Positions 13,916-22,235 are shown, counted from the first letter of the stretch. The stretch is DNA of 23,017 bases from an uncultured Eggerthellaceae bacterium (GCA_958454405.1 CAUEBO010000042.1:1-23017); one strand, 5' to 3'. Notes: generated by a model from the letters alone, not told the origin. A program made the numbers and translations.

Positions 13916-15349
13916 CTATTCGGCATGCTCGACGAGCTCGAGCAGCTCGTCTTTCGCATGGACGCCCGTCTTCTCGTAGATGCGCTTGCAGTGGGTGCGC
14001 ACGGTGTCGGCCGATATGCACAGGCGCTCGGCGATGTACTTCGCGCCGTGCCCCCGCGAAAGGAAGCGCAGGATCTCGGCTTCGCGCGGCGAGAGCGCGT
14101 ACTGCTCGGCCACGCGCCCGCAGGCGGCAAGGCGCTTGTCGGACGACTCGGGCGCATCGCCCTCGTGCGCGGCGGCCGACGCCTCGCCTTCGAGCGAGCG
14201 CTCGCCGGCGGCGCGCACGGATGCGATCACGAGCGCCGCCAGGTACGCCGCCATGATGCACAGCGACACCACCTGCGCGTCATGGCCAAGCACCTGGAAC
14301 ACCACCATGCCCGCCGCAAGGGCCAGCACGCAGCCCGCCAGGTAGACGGCGGCCGCGCGGCACGCCGAGCGCCCGCCGCGCCGCAACGCGCAGAGGGGAA
14401 GCGCAAGGCCCAAAACGTTGAACAGGGCAATGCCGAGATACGTCAGCGCCGACGAGAACGGGACGGCTTCCAAATCCACGACCAGATCCACGAAGGGGCT
14501 CGCCAAGACGATGGCCGCGGCGATGGGGAGCGCCAGATGGGCGAACGTGACCACGGCGCGCCTGTGCGAGGAGGATCGCCGCACGACGACGATCAGCGCA
14601 ACCAGGACGAGCGCGTACGAGAGCGGCTTGCAGGAAGCCGACGACGTGGAAAGCCCCGCAGCGGCGGGCCAGAACGTCAGGCCGAGCGTGAAGAAGTTGA
14701 ACAGCAGGCCCGCAACGGCCGCCGCCGCAGGCCTTCGGAACACCGCGCGCGACCCGTCCGAAGGCGAGGGGCCCGGCAGCCCGGGAGCTTCGCCTTCGCC
14801 GGCCTTCTCGGTGGAGATGAGCGTGAGAAGGGACAGCAGCCCGCCGCACAGCGCGCACACGACCAGGCAGAAGCAGGTGACGGGAAACGTGCCCACCTGC
14901 TTCAGCACGTACCACAGCACCGAAGCCAAGAAGACCGAGACGGCCATCGTGGAGAGCAGCTTCACGGGCGGCAGCGACGCGTAGAGAACCCACCATTGGC
15001 AGAGCGCGCACGCCAGCCCGAAGCCCAGCAGGGCGCCGGCGGGCAGCGCGCACGCCAGCAGAGGGAGCGCCTGCACGAACCCCGCGAGGGTCAGCCCCGC
15101 GACGCCGCTTGCCGCGCCGGCGATGATCCAGGCCATCTGCGCGCGCCTCGAGCGCGCAGGGCGGCAGGCCGCGCCAACGCATCCCGCCAGCACGCCCGCG
15201 CACAGCGACGCCAAGAAGACGGGCATGGCCCCGTGCAGGTCGAGCATCATCATGAACGCGTTGTCCACGCGGCAGCAAAACGCGACGATGACGAGCACGA
15301 AGGAAAGCGCCAGTTCCCGTGGCGCGATCATGCGCAGCGCATCAGCCAT
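13916..15349 (-). CDS. Polytopic membrane protein with C-terminal LuxR-type HTH regulator domain
   Basis: The protein has 477 residues. About ten to twelve hydrophobic segments fill residues 1-370, arranged like a transporter, followed by a charged linker and a LuxR/GerE helix-turn-helix at 417-477 (LSPREAEILRFLSRGHGAKY, then the recognition segment ISADTVRTHCKRIYEKTG). Such membrane-anchored LuxR regulators are expanded in Eggerthellaceae and typically neighbour the reductase operons they control. They probably sense a ligand through the membrane portion and bind DNA while tethered to the membrane. Here the gene precedes a Tat flavoprotein on the same strand, so that gene is the probable target. 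I chose the ATG at 15349 because GGGAGGAGGGG lies just upstream; an in-frame ATG 12 codons earlier has no such site and would fall close to the -10 box. Confidence 0.92.
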   Translation of the reverse strand: MADALRMIAPRELALSFVLVIVAFCCRVDNAFMMMLDLHGAMPVFLASLCAGVLAGCVGAACRPARSRRAQMAWIIAGAASGVAGLTLAGFVQALPLLACALPAGALLGFGLACALCQWWVLYASLPPVKLLSTMAVSVFLASVLWYVLKQVGTFPVTCFCLVVCALCGGLLSLLTLISTEKAGEGEAPGLPGPSPSDGSRAVFRRPAAAAVAGLLFNFFTLGLTFWPAAAGLSTSSASCKPLSYALVLVALIVVVRRSSSHRRAVVTFAHLALPIAAAIVLASPFVDLVVDLEAVPFSSALTYLGIALFNVLGLALPLCALRRGGRSACRAAAVYLAGCVLALAAGMVVFQVLGHDAQVVSLCIMAAYLAALVIASVRAAGERSLEGEASAAAHEGDAPESSDKRLAACGRVAEQYALSPREAEILRFLSRGHGAKYIAERLCISADTVRTHCKRIYEKTGVHAKDELLELVEHAE

Positions 15350-15373
15350 ACACCCCTCCTCCCGAAGGCACCC

Positions 15374-15379
15374 ATTATA
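15374..15379 (-). promoter_or_regulatory. Consensus -10 box (TATAAT) of the LuxR-type regulator gene
   Basis: A perfect TATAAT on the minus strand lies 25 bases before the chosen start codon. No recognisable -35 hexamer is present at 16-18 bases, so the promoter may need an activator. The implied leader is about 18 nucleotides and just accommodates the ribosome-binding site, which supports the start at 15349. Confidence 0.5.
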
Positions 15380-15520
15380 GGCCATGGCGCAATCGCTGCG
15401 GGAAAATGTTGCCGGATCCGCCGCTCGGGCGCATGCAGGCGCCGCCCTCCCCCTTTTGACGGGGAATCCGCGGAACGGGCGGCGGCGCGCGCCCGATTCC
15501 GCCGAAACGCGGGCCGCAGG

Positions 15521-16702
15521 TTATCCTCGGTACTCCTCCATGAGCGCCTTGAACGCGGGCATGCTGTTCTCGATGGTTTCGCGGGAAATGCAGTAGCTCA
15601 CGCGCACCCAGCCGCCCACGCCGAAGCTGTCGGACGGCACGAGCAGCAGCTCGTGCGCCTTCGCGCGGTTGCTGAACGCCTGGGCGTCGTCCTCAAGCGC
15701 GCGCACCCACAGGTAGAACGCGCCGTCGGGCTCCACGAACTCGTAGCCGAGCGCCCCCAGGCCCTCGGTGAGCAGCGCGCGATTGGCGGCGTAGGACGCC
15801 ACGTCGGACGGCTCGTCGATGCAGCGCTCGATCACGCGCTGGAACAGCACCGGCGCGCAGATGAACCCGAGCGCGCGGCCCGCGCCGGCCACCGCCGTGG
15901 ACACCTCGCGCGCGTCGTCCATGAGGTCGGACACGTAGACGTAGCCGATGCGCTCGCCCGGCAGGGAAAGCGACTTCGAATACGAGTAGCACACGATGGT
16001 GCGCGGCCACACGCACGGCACGTAGGGCACTTCGGCGCCGTAGGTGATCTCGCGGTACGGCTCGTCGCTGATGACGTAGATCTTCCGGCCGAGCTCCGCC
16101 TCCTTGCGCGCCAGCAGCGCAGCGAGCGCCTCCAGGTTCTCGCGCGTGTACACGGCGCCCACCGGGTTGTTCGGCGAGTTGATGATGACAGCGCTCGTCT
16201 TCGGGCCGATGGCCGCGTCCAACGCGTCGATGTCCAGCTGGAAGTCGGGCACGTGGGCCGGCACCTCCACGCGCGTGCAGCCGGCCGTTTCAATCCACAC
16301 CTGGTATTCGGGGAAGTACGGCGCGATGACGATGACCTCGTCGCCCGGCTTCGTGATGGCCGATAGGGAAATGGCCAGGCCAGCCGCGGCACCCGCCGTC
16401 AAGTACACCTGGTCGGGCGACGCCGGCACGCCGAAGCGGCGGCGGATATGGTCGGCCACCGTCTGGCGCACGCTGGGCGCACCGGCGGCCGGCGTGTAGC
16501 CGTGCAGGTCGCAGGGAGGCTCCTCCATGAGTTCGAGCACGGCACGCTTCACGGCCTCGGGCGCGGGCACGCTGGGGTTGCCGATGCTGAAATCGAACAC
16601 GTTCTCGTCGCCGATCTCCGCTTTGCGCGCCATGCCGTACGCGAACAGCTCGCGAATCGCGCTCGGCTCGGCTCCCAGCCCGTACATCCTCTCGTTCACC
16701 AT
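15521..16702 (-). CDS. PLP-dependent aminotransferase, class I/II
   Basis: The protein has 393 residues and complete fold-type I aminotransferase motifs: substrate/phosphate elements SPNNP (176-180, Asn179), Asp213 and Tyr216 (SDEPYREITYG), the PLP Schiff-base Lys243 in YSYSKSLSLPGERIGY, and Arg367 (GGWVRVSYC) for the substrate carboxylate. It belongs with the AspC/AlaT-like subgroup I aminotransferases of Bacillota and Actinomycetota that use aspartate, alanine or similar amino acids with 2-oxoglutarate. Exact specificity is not predictable. The start has GAGGAGT nine bases upstream. It stands between the EAL-domain gene upstream (106 bases away) and the LuxR-type gene, all on the minus strand; co-transcription with the EAL gene is possible, as no clear terminator separates them. 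Confidence 0.93.
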   Translation of the reverse strand: MVNERMYGLGAEPSAIRELFAYGMARKAEIGDENVFDFSIGNPSVPAPEAVKRAVLELMEEPPCDLHGYTPAAGAPSVRQTVADHIRRRFGVPASPDQVYLTAGAAAGLAISLSAITKPGDEVIVIAPYFPEYQVWIETAGCTRVEVPAHVPDFQLDIDALDAAIGPKTSAVIINSPNNPVGAVYTRENLEALAALLARKEAELGRKIYVISDEPYREITYGAEVPYVPCVWPRTIVCYSYSKSLSLPGERIGYVYVSDLMDDAREVSTAVAGAGRALGFICAPVLFQRVIERCIDEPSDVASYAANRALLTEGLGALGYEFVEPDGAFYLWVRALEDDAQAFSNRAKAHELLLVPSDSFGVGGWVRVSYCISRETIENSMPAFKALMEEYRG

Positions 16703-16808
16703 GGCGGCGTCACTCCTCGTCTCGCTCCTGTTTTACCTCAGGGTAGCACAATGCGCGTTTCATCGGCGGCTATTCGCGCCATTCGGACGAGCTGCGCCGT
16801 CGGGGACC

Positions 16809-18596
16809 CTACTCGCCCGTCTCCGCGCCCTCGAACAGCATCCGCTCGAACTCGCCCAGCGGCACGGGGCGCGAGAACACGTAGCCTTGCACCATGTCGC
16901 ACAGCATGGCGCGCAGCCGATCCACCTGGCCCCACTCCTCGACGCCTTCGGCAACCGTGACCATGTCGAGCTTCTTCGCCAATTCCACGACGGATTCCAC
17001 CACGTCCCACTCCCGCTGGCTCGTGGCGTCGCCCGCCGAGAAGAACGCGCGGTCGAGCTTCATGACGTCCACGTCCACGTCCTTCAGCACGTTGAGCGAC
17101 GAATACCCGCTGCCGAAGTCGTCGAGCGCGCATCGATAGCCGCGCGCGTGCAGCAGGTTGATGACCTCCATGAACGTTTCGGGGTCGCCGAACACCAGCG
17201 TTTCAGTCAGCTCGAACTCGATGAGCGAGGCGGGCACCCCGTACCGGTTCCGGATCGCCTCGAAAGGCGTCAGGAAATCCTGCTCCCGCAGATGCGCGCG
17301 CGACATGTTCACCGAAATGGGCACGGGGGCGCGCCCCTGCTCCTCCCACGACGCCAGCAGGGCGCACACCTGCTCGAACACGCACAGATCCACGTTGATG
17401 ATGAACCCGTTGCGCTCGAAGAGCGGCACGAAGTCGTCGGGAGGAATGAGGCCGCGCACGGGATCCATCCAGCGGACCAGCGCCTCGGCGCCGGCTATCG
17501 CGTTGTCGGCAAGGCGCCGTTTGGGCTGGAAGTACGCCACGAACTCGCCCCGCTCGAGCGCGCCGTGCATGCGGTTTTCCATATCCTGCTCGAACAGCAG
17601 GTTCTGGCGATCGAGATCGCTGTAGAACACGCAGCTGAAGTGGCGCGCGTTCGACGACTCCTTGCCGAAATTGCGCGCCACGTTCGCCCGGTCGCGCAAC
17701 GTGGTCATGGAAAGGGCCGGCTCGTCGATGGGGTACACGCCCACCGTGAACGACAGGAAGTAGGGACGATTCGCACCGACGTTGAACTTGTTGACGTCCT
17801 GCACCATGTTGTCGATGCGCGCGTACATGGCCTGCTCGTCCTCGGTCCGCATGAGCATGTTGAAGGCGTCGGCGCTGATGCGGCCGACGCATTCCGTTTC
17901 GCCAAGATGGTCGTCCAGGCACTGGTAGACGTAGCGCAGCACGAGGTCGCCGCTTTCGGTGCCTTGGATTTCATTGAGGAGCTTGAACTTCTTCAGATCG
18001 AGCGCAACCAGCGCGTACTCGCCCGGCGACGCCTGGTCGAGGGTGGAGCGCGCCGCGCGGTCGAACCGCGCCTGGTTGAAGCCGCCCGTCACCGGATCGA
18101 CGAAAGCCAAACGCTCAAGCTCCTCGTTCGCCTCTTCGAGGCGCCCCTTTTGCCGGCCGAGCTCCTCCTGGGCCTCCACGAGGTCGGTGACGTCCATCAT
18201 GGTCGTGTACGAGAGCTGGTACCCGTCCACGTATTCGTCCAGGAAGATGCCCTTGAACTTCACCCACTTATGGGTGCCGTCCTTGATGTTCAGGCCGGCG
18301 ATGCATTCGTAGCCTCCCGCATCGGTGTCGAGCGCCTCCATCACATGGCGGGCGATGACGGCAAGGTCCTCGGGATTGTCGGCGAAGTACCGGTCGGGCC
18401 TGTTGTCGAACAGCCGCTCGTACTCTTCTTTCGGATACCCGATGAACTGGTAGTAGTACTTGTTCGCCCAGACCAAGGTGAAGCAGTCGTCCAGCTTGTG
18501 CTTGCTCACGCTCAGGTGCAGCATGTCGGCGAGCAAGCCGTACTCGGCGTCCGTCACCTGGGCGTACGGGGACCCTTCGTCGATCTTCGTTGTCAT
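16809..18596 (-). CDS. PAS / degenerate GGDEF / EAL cyclic-di-GMP signalling protein
   Basis: The protein has 595 residues. A PAS-like sensor domain occupies about residues 20-140, a coiled-coil linker 138-163, a GGDEF-type domain about 165-325, and an EAL domain about 335-590. In the GGDEF domain the signature is SADAF (241-245) instead of GGDEF, so diguanylate cyclase activity is very unlikely. The EAL domain keeps the expected catalytic residues: Glu371 (EAL), Asn430 (SVNMS), Glu462 (ELTE), Asp492/Asp493 (LDDFGSGYSS), Lys513 (MKLD) and Glu550 (AEGVE). It should therefore hydrolyse c-di-GMP, perhaps with the GGDEF remnant as a regulatory domain. No signal peptide or membrane helix is seen. 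I chose the ATG at 18596 because GAGAGGA precedes it by seven bases; upstream in-frame ATGs lack a site. Confidence 0.93.
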   Translation of the reverse strand: MTTKIDEGSPYAQVTDAEYGLLADMLHLSVSKHKLDDCFTLVWANKYYYQFIGYPKEEYERLFDNRPDRYFADNPEDLAVIARHVMEALDTDAGGYECIAGLNIKDGTHKWVKFKGIFLDEYVDGYQLSYTTMMDVTDLVEAQEELGRQKGRLEEANEELERLAFVDPVTGGFNQARFDRAARSTLDQASPGEYALVALDLKKFKLLNEIQGTESGDLVLRYVYQCLDDHLGETECVGRISADAFNMLMRTEDEQAMYARIDNMVQDVNKFNVGANRPYFLSFTVGVYPIDEPALSMTTLRDRANVARNFGKESSNARHFSCVFYSDLDRQNLLFEQDMENRMHGALERGEFVAYFQPKRRLADNAIAGAEALVRWMDPVRGLIPPDDFVPLFERNGFIINVDLCVFEQVCALLASWEEQGRAPVPISVNMSRAHLREQDFLTPFEAIRNRYGVPASLIEFELTETLVFGDPETFMEVINLLHARGYRCALDDFGSGYSSLNVLKDVDVDVMKLDRAFFSAGDATSQREWDVVESVVELAKKLDMVTVAEGVEEWGQVDRLRAMLCDMVQGYVFSRPVPLGEFERMLFEGAETGE

Positions 18597-18674
18597 CGGC
18601 ATTCCTCTCGCGGCTGAGCGCCGCCGCACAGCGTGCAGGGCGGACGAGATGCGCGTTCGTTTTGACAGCAGGCA

Positions 18675-18704
18675 ATTCTACGTCTTTTCGCTGCACAAAG
18701 CCAA
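18675..18704 (-). promoter_or_regulatory. Sigma-A-type promoter for the EAL-domain gene
   Basis: On the minus strand TTGGCT (18699-18704) and TAGAAT (18675-18680) are separated by 18 bases, in an AT-richer stretch. This implies a leader of about 70 nucleotides before the start codon at 18596. Confidence 0.5.
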
Positions 18705-18769
18705 TTGCCGCCATGCGAAACCAGTTGAAGCGCCCTGAACGGCACGGGCCGCATCTCGCCATGCGAAAG

Positions 18770-18803
18770 CGCGCACGCCCCCGCAAACGCCGGGGCGTGC
18801 GCG
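18770..18803 (-). terminator. Terminator-like hairpin after the universal stress protein gene
   Basis: A perfect 12-bp stem (CGCGCACGCCCC with GGGGCGTGCGCG) and a 10-base loop begin seven bases after the stop codon of the universal stress protein gene. On the minus strand it is followed by CTTTCG, a weak T-tract. Confidence 0.6.
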
Positions 18804-18809
18804 AGCAGG

Positions 18810-19253
18810 CTAGGCTTGTTTGACCACCAGAACGTCGCAGCGCACGTTCCTGATGAGGAACGTGGACACGCTGCCCACGAACACGTACTTGATGTTGGAA
18901 AGCCCTCGCTCGCCGCAGATGACGAGATCGGGCCGGAACGGCTCGATCAGCTGGCGGGAGAGGGTGTCGGCGATCCGCCCCGCGCGCACGATCAGGTCGA
19001 CCGCCGGGATGGCAGGATTGTTCCGAGCGTTCTCCAGCAGATCGCCCAGCTCGTCCTCGATGCGCTTCTTGCCTTCTTTGCACAGGACCTCGAAGTCGAC
19101 GCCCGACGCCTCGTAGGGAACCGAATCGATCACATGGCCGAACGTCAGGAGAGCCTTGTTGTCGGCCGCCAGCGCGACCGCCCGCTGCGCCACCGCCGTC
19201 TGCGTCGATGCGCCGTCCAGCGCCGCGAAAATACGCGCGTACTGCTGTGCCAT
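18810..19253 (-). CDS. Universal stress protein, UspA family
   Basis: The protein is 147 residues long, a single Usp domain. The C-terminal ATP-binding signature G-2x-G-9x-G-S/T is present as GERGLSNIKYVFVGSVST, so it is likely of the ATP-binding (MJ0577-like) class rather than the non-binding UspA class. Such proteins are cytoplasmic dimers linked to survival under starvation, oxygen or acid stress; the biochemical role is generally unclear. The start at 19253 has AAGGAG five bases upstream; the longer open frame to 19307 lacks support. A TACAAT box (19296-19301, minus strand) could be its -10 element. It is probably monocistronic, with a hairpin just after the stop. Confidence 0.92.
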   Translation of the reverse strand: MAQQYARIFAALDGASTQTAVAQRAVALAADNKALLTFGHVIDSVPYEASGVDFEVLCKEGKKRIEDELGDLLENARNNPAIPAVDLIVRAGRIADTLSRQLIEPFRPDLVICGERGLSNIKYVFVGSVSTFLIRNVRCDVLVVKQA

Positions 19254-19365
19254 GTCCGCTCCTTTCCTCCGCAGGACTCTGCAGGATGCAGGACCATTGT
19301 ACCGCATGCGGGAAAGCGCGCGGCAGCGAGGAGCGAACGGGAAGCAGGCGCCCCCGCGGCCCGCG

Positions 19366-20079
19366 TTACGACGTGACGATGAGCACCAGCCCTATGCACA
19401 GCAGCAGCCCGTAGGTGAGCTTGAGGAACCGCTCTTGGCTGATGTGGCGCTGCAGGCGGTTGCCCAAGAACGTGGCCAAAACGGCCAGCGGGATGCACAT
19501 GAGCACGACCTGCACGACGTCGGCCGTGAAGCTGCCCTGCTGGAAGGCGATGGCCGCGTAGATGAAGTTCAAGATGGCCCATACCATGGACAGCGTGGAC
19601 CGGAACTGCTGGCGGTCCTTGATCTTCTGCACCGTGTAGATGACGAGCAGCGCGCCGCCCGACACGAACATGCCCTGGATGAGCCCCGCAAGCGCCAACA
19701 CGATCCACAGCGCCCACTCCGGCAGGAACTTCTGGCGCTTCGATAGCAGGTTCTTCGCGCCCACCAAAAGAATGACCAGGCCGTATATCTTCAGCAGCAC
19801 GTGAAGCGGCAGCAGCGTGTCCAGCCAGATGCCCACGAGCACGAACGGCAGCATGGTGAGCACGATCTTGGCGAGCTCGCGCCAGTTCACGTGCTTGATG
19901 TTCATGATGCCCAGCAGGCCGCACGCGAAAAAACCCATGGCGTTCAGCACGGCCACGGAGCTGCCCAGGCCCAGCAGGTGCGTGCCCACGGGCATGGCGA
20001 AGATGTTGCCGGCGAACCCCGTGATGGCCTGTACGGTGTACGCGAAAAAGAACGCCGCCAAGAAGAGTGCTTTTTCCAT
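19366..20079 (-). CDS. TauE/SafE family permease (sulfite exporter-like)
   Basis: The protein has 237 residues, nearly all hydrophobic, with about seven to eight predicted membrane helices in two halves. Both halves begin with the repeated family pattern: AYTVQAITGFAGNIFAMPV near the N-terminus and LAGLIQGMFVSGGALLVIY in the second half. TauE/SafE proteins export or import organosulfur or C2-C3 anions such as sulfite, sulfoacetate or related acids; the substrate is unknown here and no sulfur-metabolism gene is adjacent. The ATG at 20079 is preceded by AAAGGA at about 12 bases. The gene is divergent from the 5-oxoprolinase operon. A link to that operon (transport of a related acid) is possible but not supported beyond position. 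Confidence 0.9.
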   Translation of the reverse strand: MEKALFLAAFFFAYTVQAITGFAGNIFAMPVGTHLLGLGSSVAVLNAMGFFACGLLGIMNIKHVNWRELAKIVLTMLPFVLVGIWLDTLLPLHVLLKIYGLVILLVGAKNLLSKRQKFLPEWALWIVLALAGLIQGMFVSGGALLVIYTVQKIKDRQQFRSTLSMVWAILNFIYAAIAFQQGSFTADVVQVVLMCIPLAVLATFLGNRLQRHISQERFLKLTYGLLLCIGLVLIVTS

Positions 20080-20226
20080 ATATGCTACAATTCCTTTACT
20101 TATATGACGGCGTACAAGTGTAGCACTGGCGCACGCCGGAACCGACCACAAGCACGCTGCGCGATGCGCTCGGCCCGCACAGCGGAAGGCGGGCCGGAAG
20201 GCGCGGGCGGCCTGTTCGGCACCGGC

Positions 20227-20240
20227 GATCAGCGCTGATC
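20227..20240. promoter_or_regulatory. Perfect 14-bp palindrome upstream of pxpB (candidate operator)
   Basis: GATCAGCGCTGATC is a perfect palindrome placed three bases before a TAGAAT box (20243-20248) and 16 bases before the pxpB start. A dimeric regulator bound here would cover the spacer between -35 and -10 and block RNA polymerase. Confidence 0.5.
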
Positions 20241-20242
20241 CG

Positions 20243-20248
20243 TAGAAT
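20243..20248 (+). promoter_or_regulatory. Candidate -10 box (TAGAAT) of the pxp-acc operon
   Basis: TAGAAT ends eight bases before the pxpB ATG at 20257, so transcription would begin at or next to the start codon and the mRNA would be leaderless. The lack of a good Shine-Dalgarno sequence before 20257 fits. No clear -35 hexamer is present, so the call is tentative. Confidence 0.4.
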
Positions 20249-20256
20249 GGACGACC

Positions 20257-20985
20257 ATGGCGGGATTCACCATCACCATCGCAGGAGATTCTGCTCTCAA
20301 CCTCGAGTTCGCGCGCGCGATCTCGCCGGAGACGAGCGCCAAGATCCGCATGGCCGCCGACAACCTCACCGCCGACCCCATCGAGGGCGTCACCGAGCTC
20401 GTGCCCACGTTCTGCTCGCTCATGGTGTACTACAACCCCCTTGCCATCACGTTCGACGAGCTGTCCGCCAAGCTGCGCGGGAAGCTGCGCGACGTGGGCG
20501 AAGTGGACCTGAGCGTGCGCAAGATCGTGCCCATCCCCGTGTGCTACGGCGGCGATTTCGGGCCCGACCTGGAAAACGTCGCCGAACATGCCGGCCTTTC
20601 CGCCGACGAGGTGATCGCCCTCCACAGCGGGCGCGACTACCTCATCGACATGCTGGGGTTCCTGCCGGGGTTCGCCTACTTGGGAGGTCTGGACGAGCGG
20701 CTGCACACGCCGCGGCTGGCCACGCCGCGCACGCGCATCGAGCCCGGCAGCGTGGGCATCGGCGGCGCCCAGACGGGCGTCTACCCCCTCGCCTCTCCCG
20801 GGGGCTGGCAGATCATCGGGCGCACGCCGCTCAAGCCCTACGATCCGGACCGCTCCGAACCCATACTCTACGCGGCGGGCGAGTACCTGCGCTTCGTTCC
20901 CATCACGCCGGACGAGTACGCCGCCATCGAGGCGCAGCTTGCCGCCGGCACGTACGCGTACGGCATTTTCGTGGAGGGCGAGTGA
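20257..20985 (+). CDS. pxpB: 5-oxoprolinase subunit PxpB (KipI/allophanate hydrolase subunit 1 family)
   Basis: The 242-residue protein matches the usual PxpB length. The hallmark segment is complete: HSGRDYLIDMLGFLPGFAYLGGL, then TPRTRIEPGSVGIGGAQTGVYPLASPGGWQIIGRTP. PxpB works with PxpC and PxpA in ATP-dependent cleavage of 5-oxoproline (pyroglutamate) to glutamate in the cytoplasm; its fold is also the carboxyltransferase B region of urea carboxylase. It is the first gene of an operon with pxpC, whose ATG begins one base after the pxpB stop. The start at 20257 gives the expected N-terminus but has only a weak ribosome-binding sequence; leaderless translation is a possibility. pxpA is not in the window. 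Confidence 0.94.
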   Translation: MAGFTITIAGDSALNLEFARAISPETSAKIRMAADNLTADPIEGVTELVPTFCSLMVYYNPLAITFDELSAKLRGKLRDVGEVDLSVRKIVPIPVCYGGDFGPDLENVAEHAGLSADEVIALHSGRDYLIDMLGFLPGFAYLGGLDERLHTPRLATPRTRIEPGSVGIGGAQTGVYPLASPGGWQIIGRTPLKPYDPDRSEPILYAAGEYLRFVPITPDEYAAIEAQLAAGTYAYGIFVEGE

Positions 20986-20986
20986 C

Positions 20987-22213
20987 ATGGGCCTTGTCGT
21001 GAAGAAACCGGGCGTCATAACGACGATCCAGGACAACGGCCGCTTCGGCTACCAGGGCAGCGGGTTCTCCACGAACGGGGTGATGGACCATCGCGCCTAC
21101 ACCATCGCCAACCTCCTCGTGGAGAACGAGCCCAACGCCCCCGCGCTCGAATTCGCCCTCGCAGGGCCCACGGTCCGCTTCACCACGAACACGTTCATCG
21201 CCATAACCGGCGGCGACTTCTCCCCCACCCTCGACGGCGAGCCGGTGCCCCGCTACGCCGCCATCATGGTGCACCGGGGCTCGATCCTGCGCTTCAAGGC
21301 GTCCAGGACCGGCTGCTACGGCTATCTGGCCGTTGCGGGGGGCAGCGTGCGCGTGCCCGAGGTCATGGGAAGCCGCTCCACCAACCTGAAATGCGAGTTC
21401 GGCGGCTGGCGCGGGCGGCCGCTCGTCGTGGGCGACTACCTGCCTTTCGCGACGAAGGGCGTCGACTTCCTGCCCAACCTGGGCTCGCACCGCATCGACG
21501 GCGACGACGCCTTCTACGGCTTCGACCAGGACGAGATCGTCGTGCGCGTGGTGCCCGGCCCGCAGGAGGGCATGTTCACCGATGCGGGCGTCGAGACGTT
21601 CTACAGCCAGGCGTTCGCCACCACGGCGAAGTCCGACCGCATGGGCTATCGCCTGGAAGGGCCGGAAATCGAGACGAAACACGGGTCGGACATCATATCC
21701 GACGGCATCGCGTTCGGCGCCGTGCAGGTGCCCTCGCATGGACGGCCCATCATCATGCTGGCCGACCGGCAGACGACGGGCGGGTATGCGAAGATCGGCA
21801 CCATCGCCACCACCGACATCCCCAAGCTCGTGCAGCGCCCGCCCGGGAAGAAGGTCAGGTTCGAGCGCGTGTCGGTGCAGGAGGCGCAGGCGCTCTTGCG
21901 CGAGGAGGCGCAGCAGTTCGACATGCTGGCCCTGAAGGTGCGCCGTCCGAGCGCCGACGGCATATCGCCCCGGCGCACGGCCCGACGCCTGACCCCCATC
22001 CTGGAAAAGCAGGCCCAACGCACCCAGGCAGACACGCTGTGGATCGACCGTGCGAACCGCGCGGAGCGGATAGGGAACCGCAACCGCCTGGCACCCGAAG
22101 GCAAGGCCGGCCTTGCCGAAGGCGGAGCCCGCGACGCGGCCGTTGCGCCGGACGCAAGCGGGCACGGATCGCAGGCGGCCCCACGAACAAGCGGCACCGA
22201 CCGCCAAGCATAA
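20987..22213 (+). CDS. pxpC: 5-oxoprolinase subunit PxpC (biotin-dependent carboxyltransferase-like, KipA family)
   Basis: The protein has 408 residues. The family core covers roughly residues 1-320, starting with the typical VKKPGVITTIQDNGRFGYQGSGFSTNGVMDHRA pattern and including AITGGDF, YLAVAGG, MGSRSTN, VVPGPQE, SDRMGYRLEGP and ADRQTTGGYAKIGTI. It pairs with PxpB in the 5-oxoprolinase complex and resembles carboxyltransferase A of urea carboxylase. The C-terminal stretch of about 80 residues beyond the core is Arg/Ala/Gly-rich, low-complexity and longer than usual. The ATG at 20987 follows the pxpB stop (TGA, 20983-20985) by one base, so translation is probably coupled. A short spacer of 22 bases with GAGGAG leads to accB. 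Confidence 0.93.
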   Translation: MGLVVKKPGVITTIQDNGRFGYQGSGFSTNGVMDHRAYTIANLLVENEPNAPALEFALAGPTVRFTTNTFIAITGGDFSPTLDGEPVPRYAAIMVHRGSILRFKASRTGCYGYLAVAGGSVRVPEVMGSRSTNLKCEFGGWRGRPLVVGDYLPFATKGVDFLPNLGSHRIDGDDAFYGFDQDEIVVRVVPGPQEGMFTDAGVETFYSQAFATTAKSDRMGYRLEGPEIETKHGSDIISDGIAFGAVQVPSHGRPIIMLADRQTTGGYAKIGTIATTDIPKLVQRPPGKKVRFERVSVQEAQALLREEAQQFDMLALKVRRPSADGISPRRTARRLTPILEKQAQRTQADTLWIDRANRAERIGNRNRLAPEGKAGLAEGGARDAAVAPDASGHGSQAAPRTSGTDRQA

Positions 22214-22235
22214 CGGAATTGCGAGGAGAAGCGTC

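Noticed and set aside
13427..16366. Plus-strand open frame of 979 codons spanning the LuxR-type and aminotransferase genes
   Set aside because: It crosses two real minus-strand genes and their spacers, is Arg/Ala/Gly-rich and has no recognisable motif.
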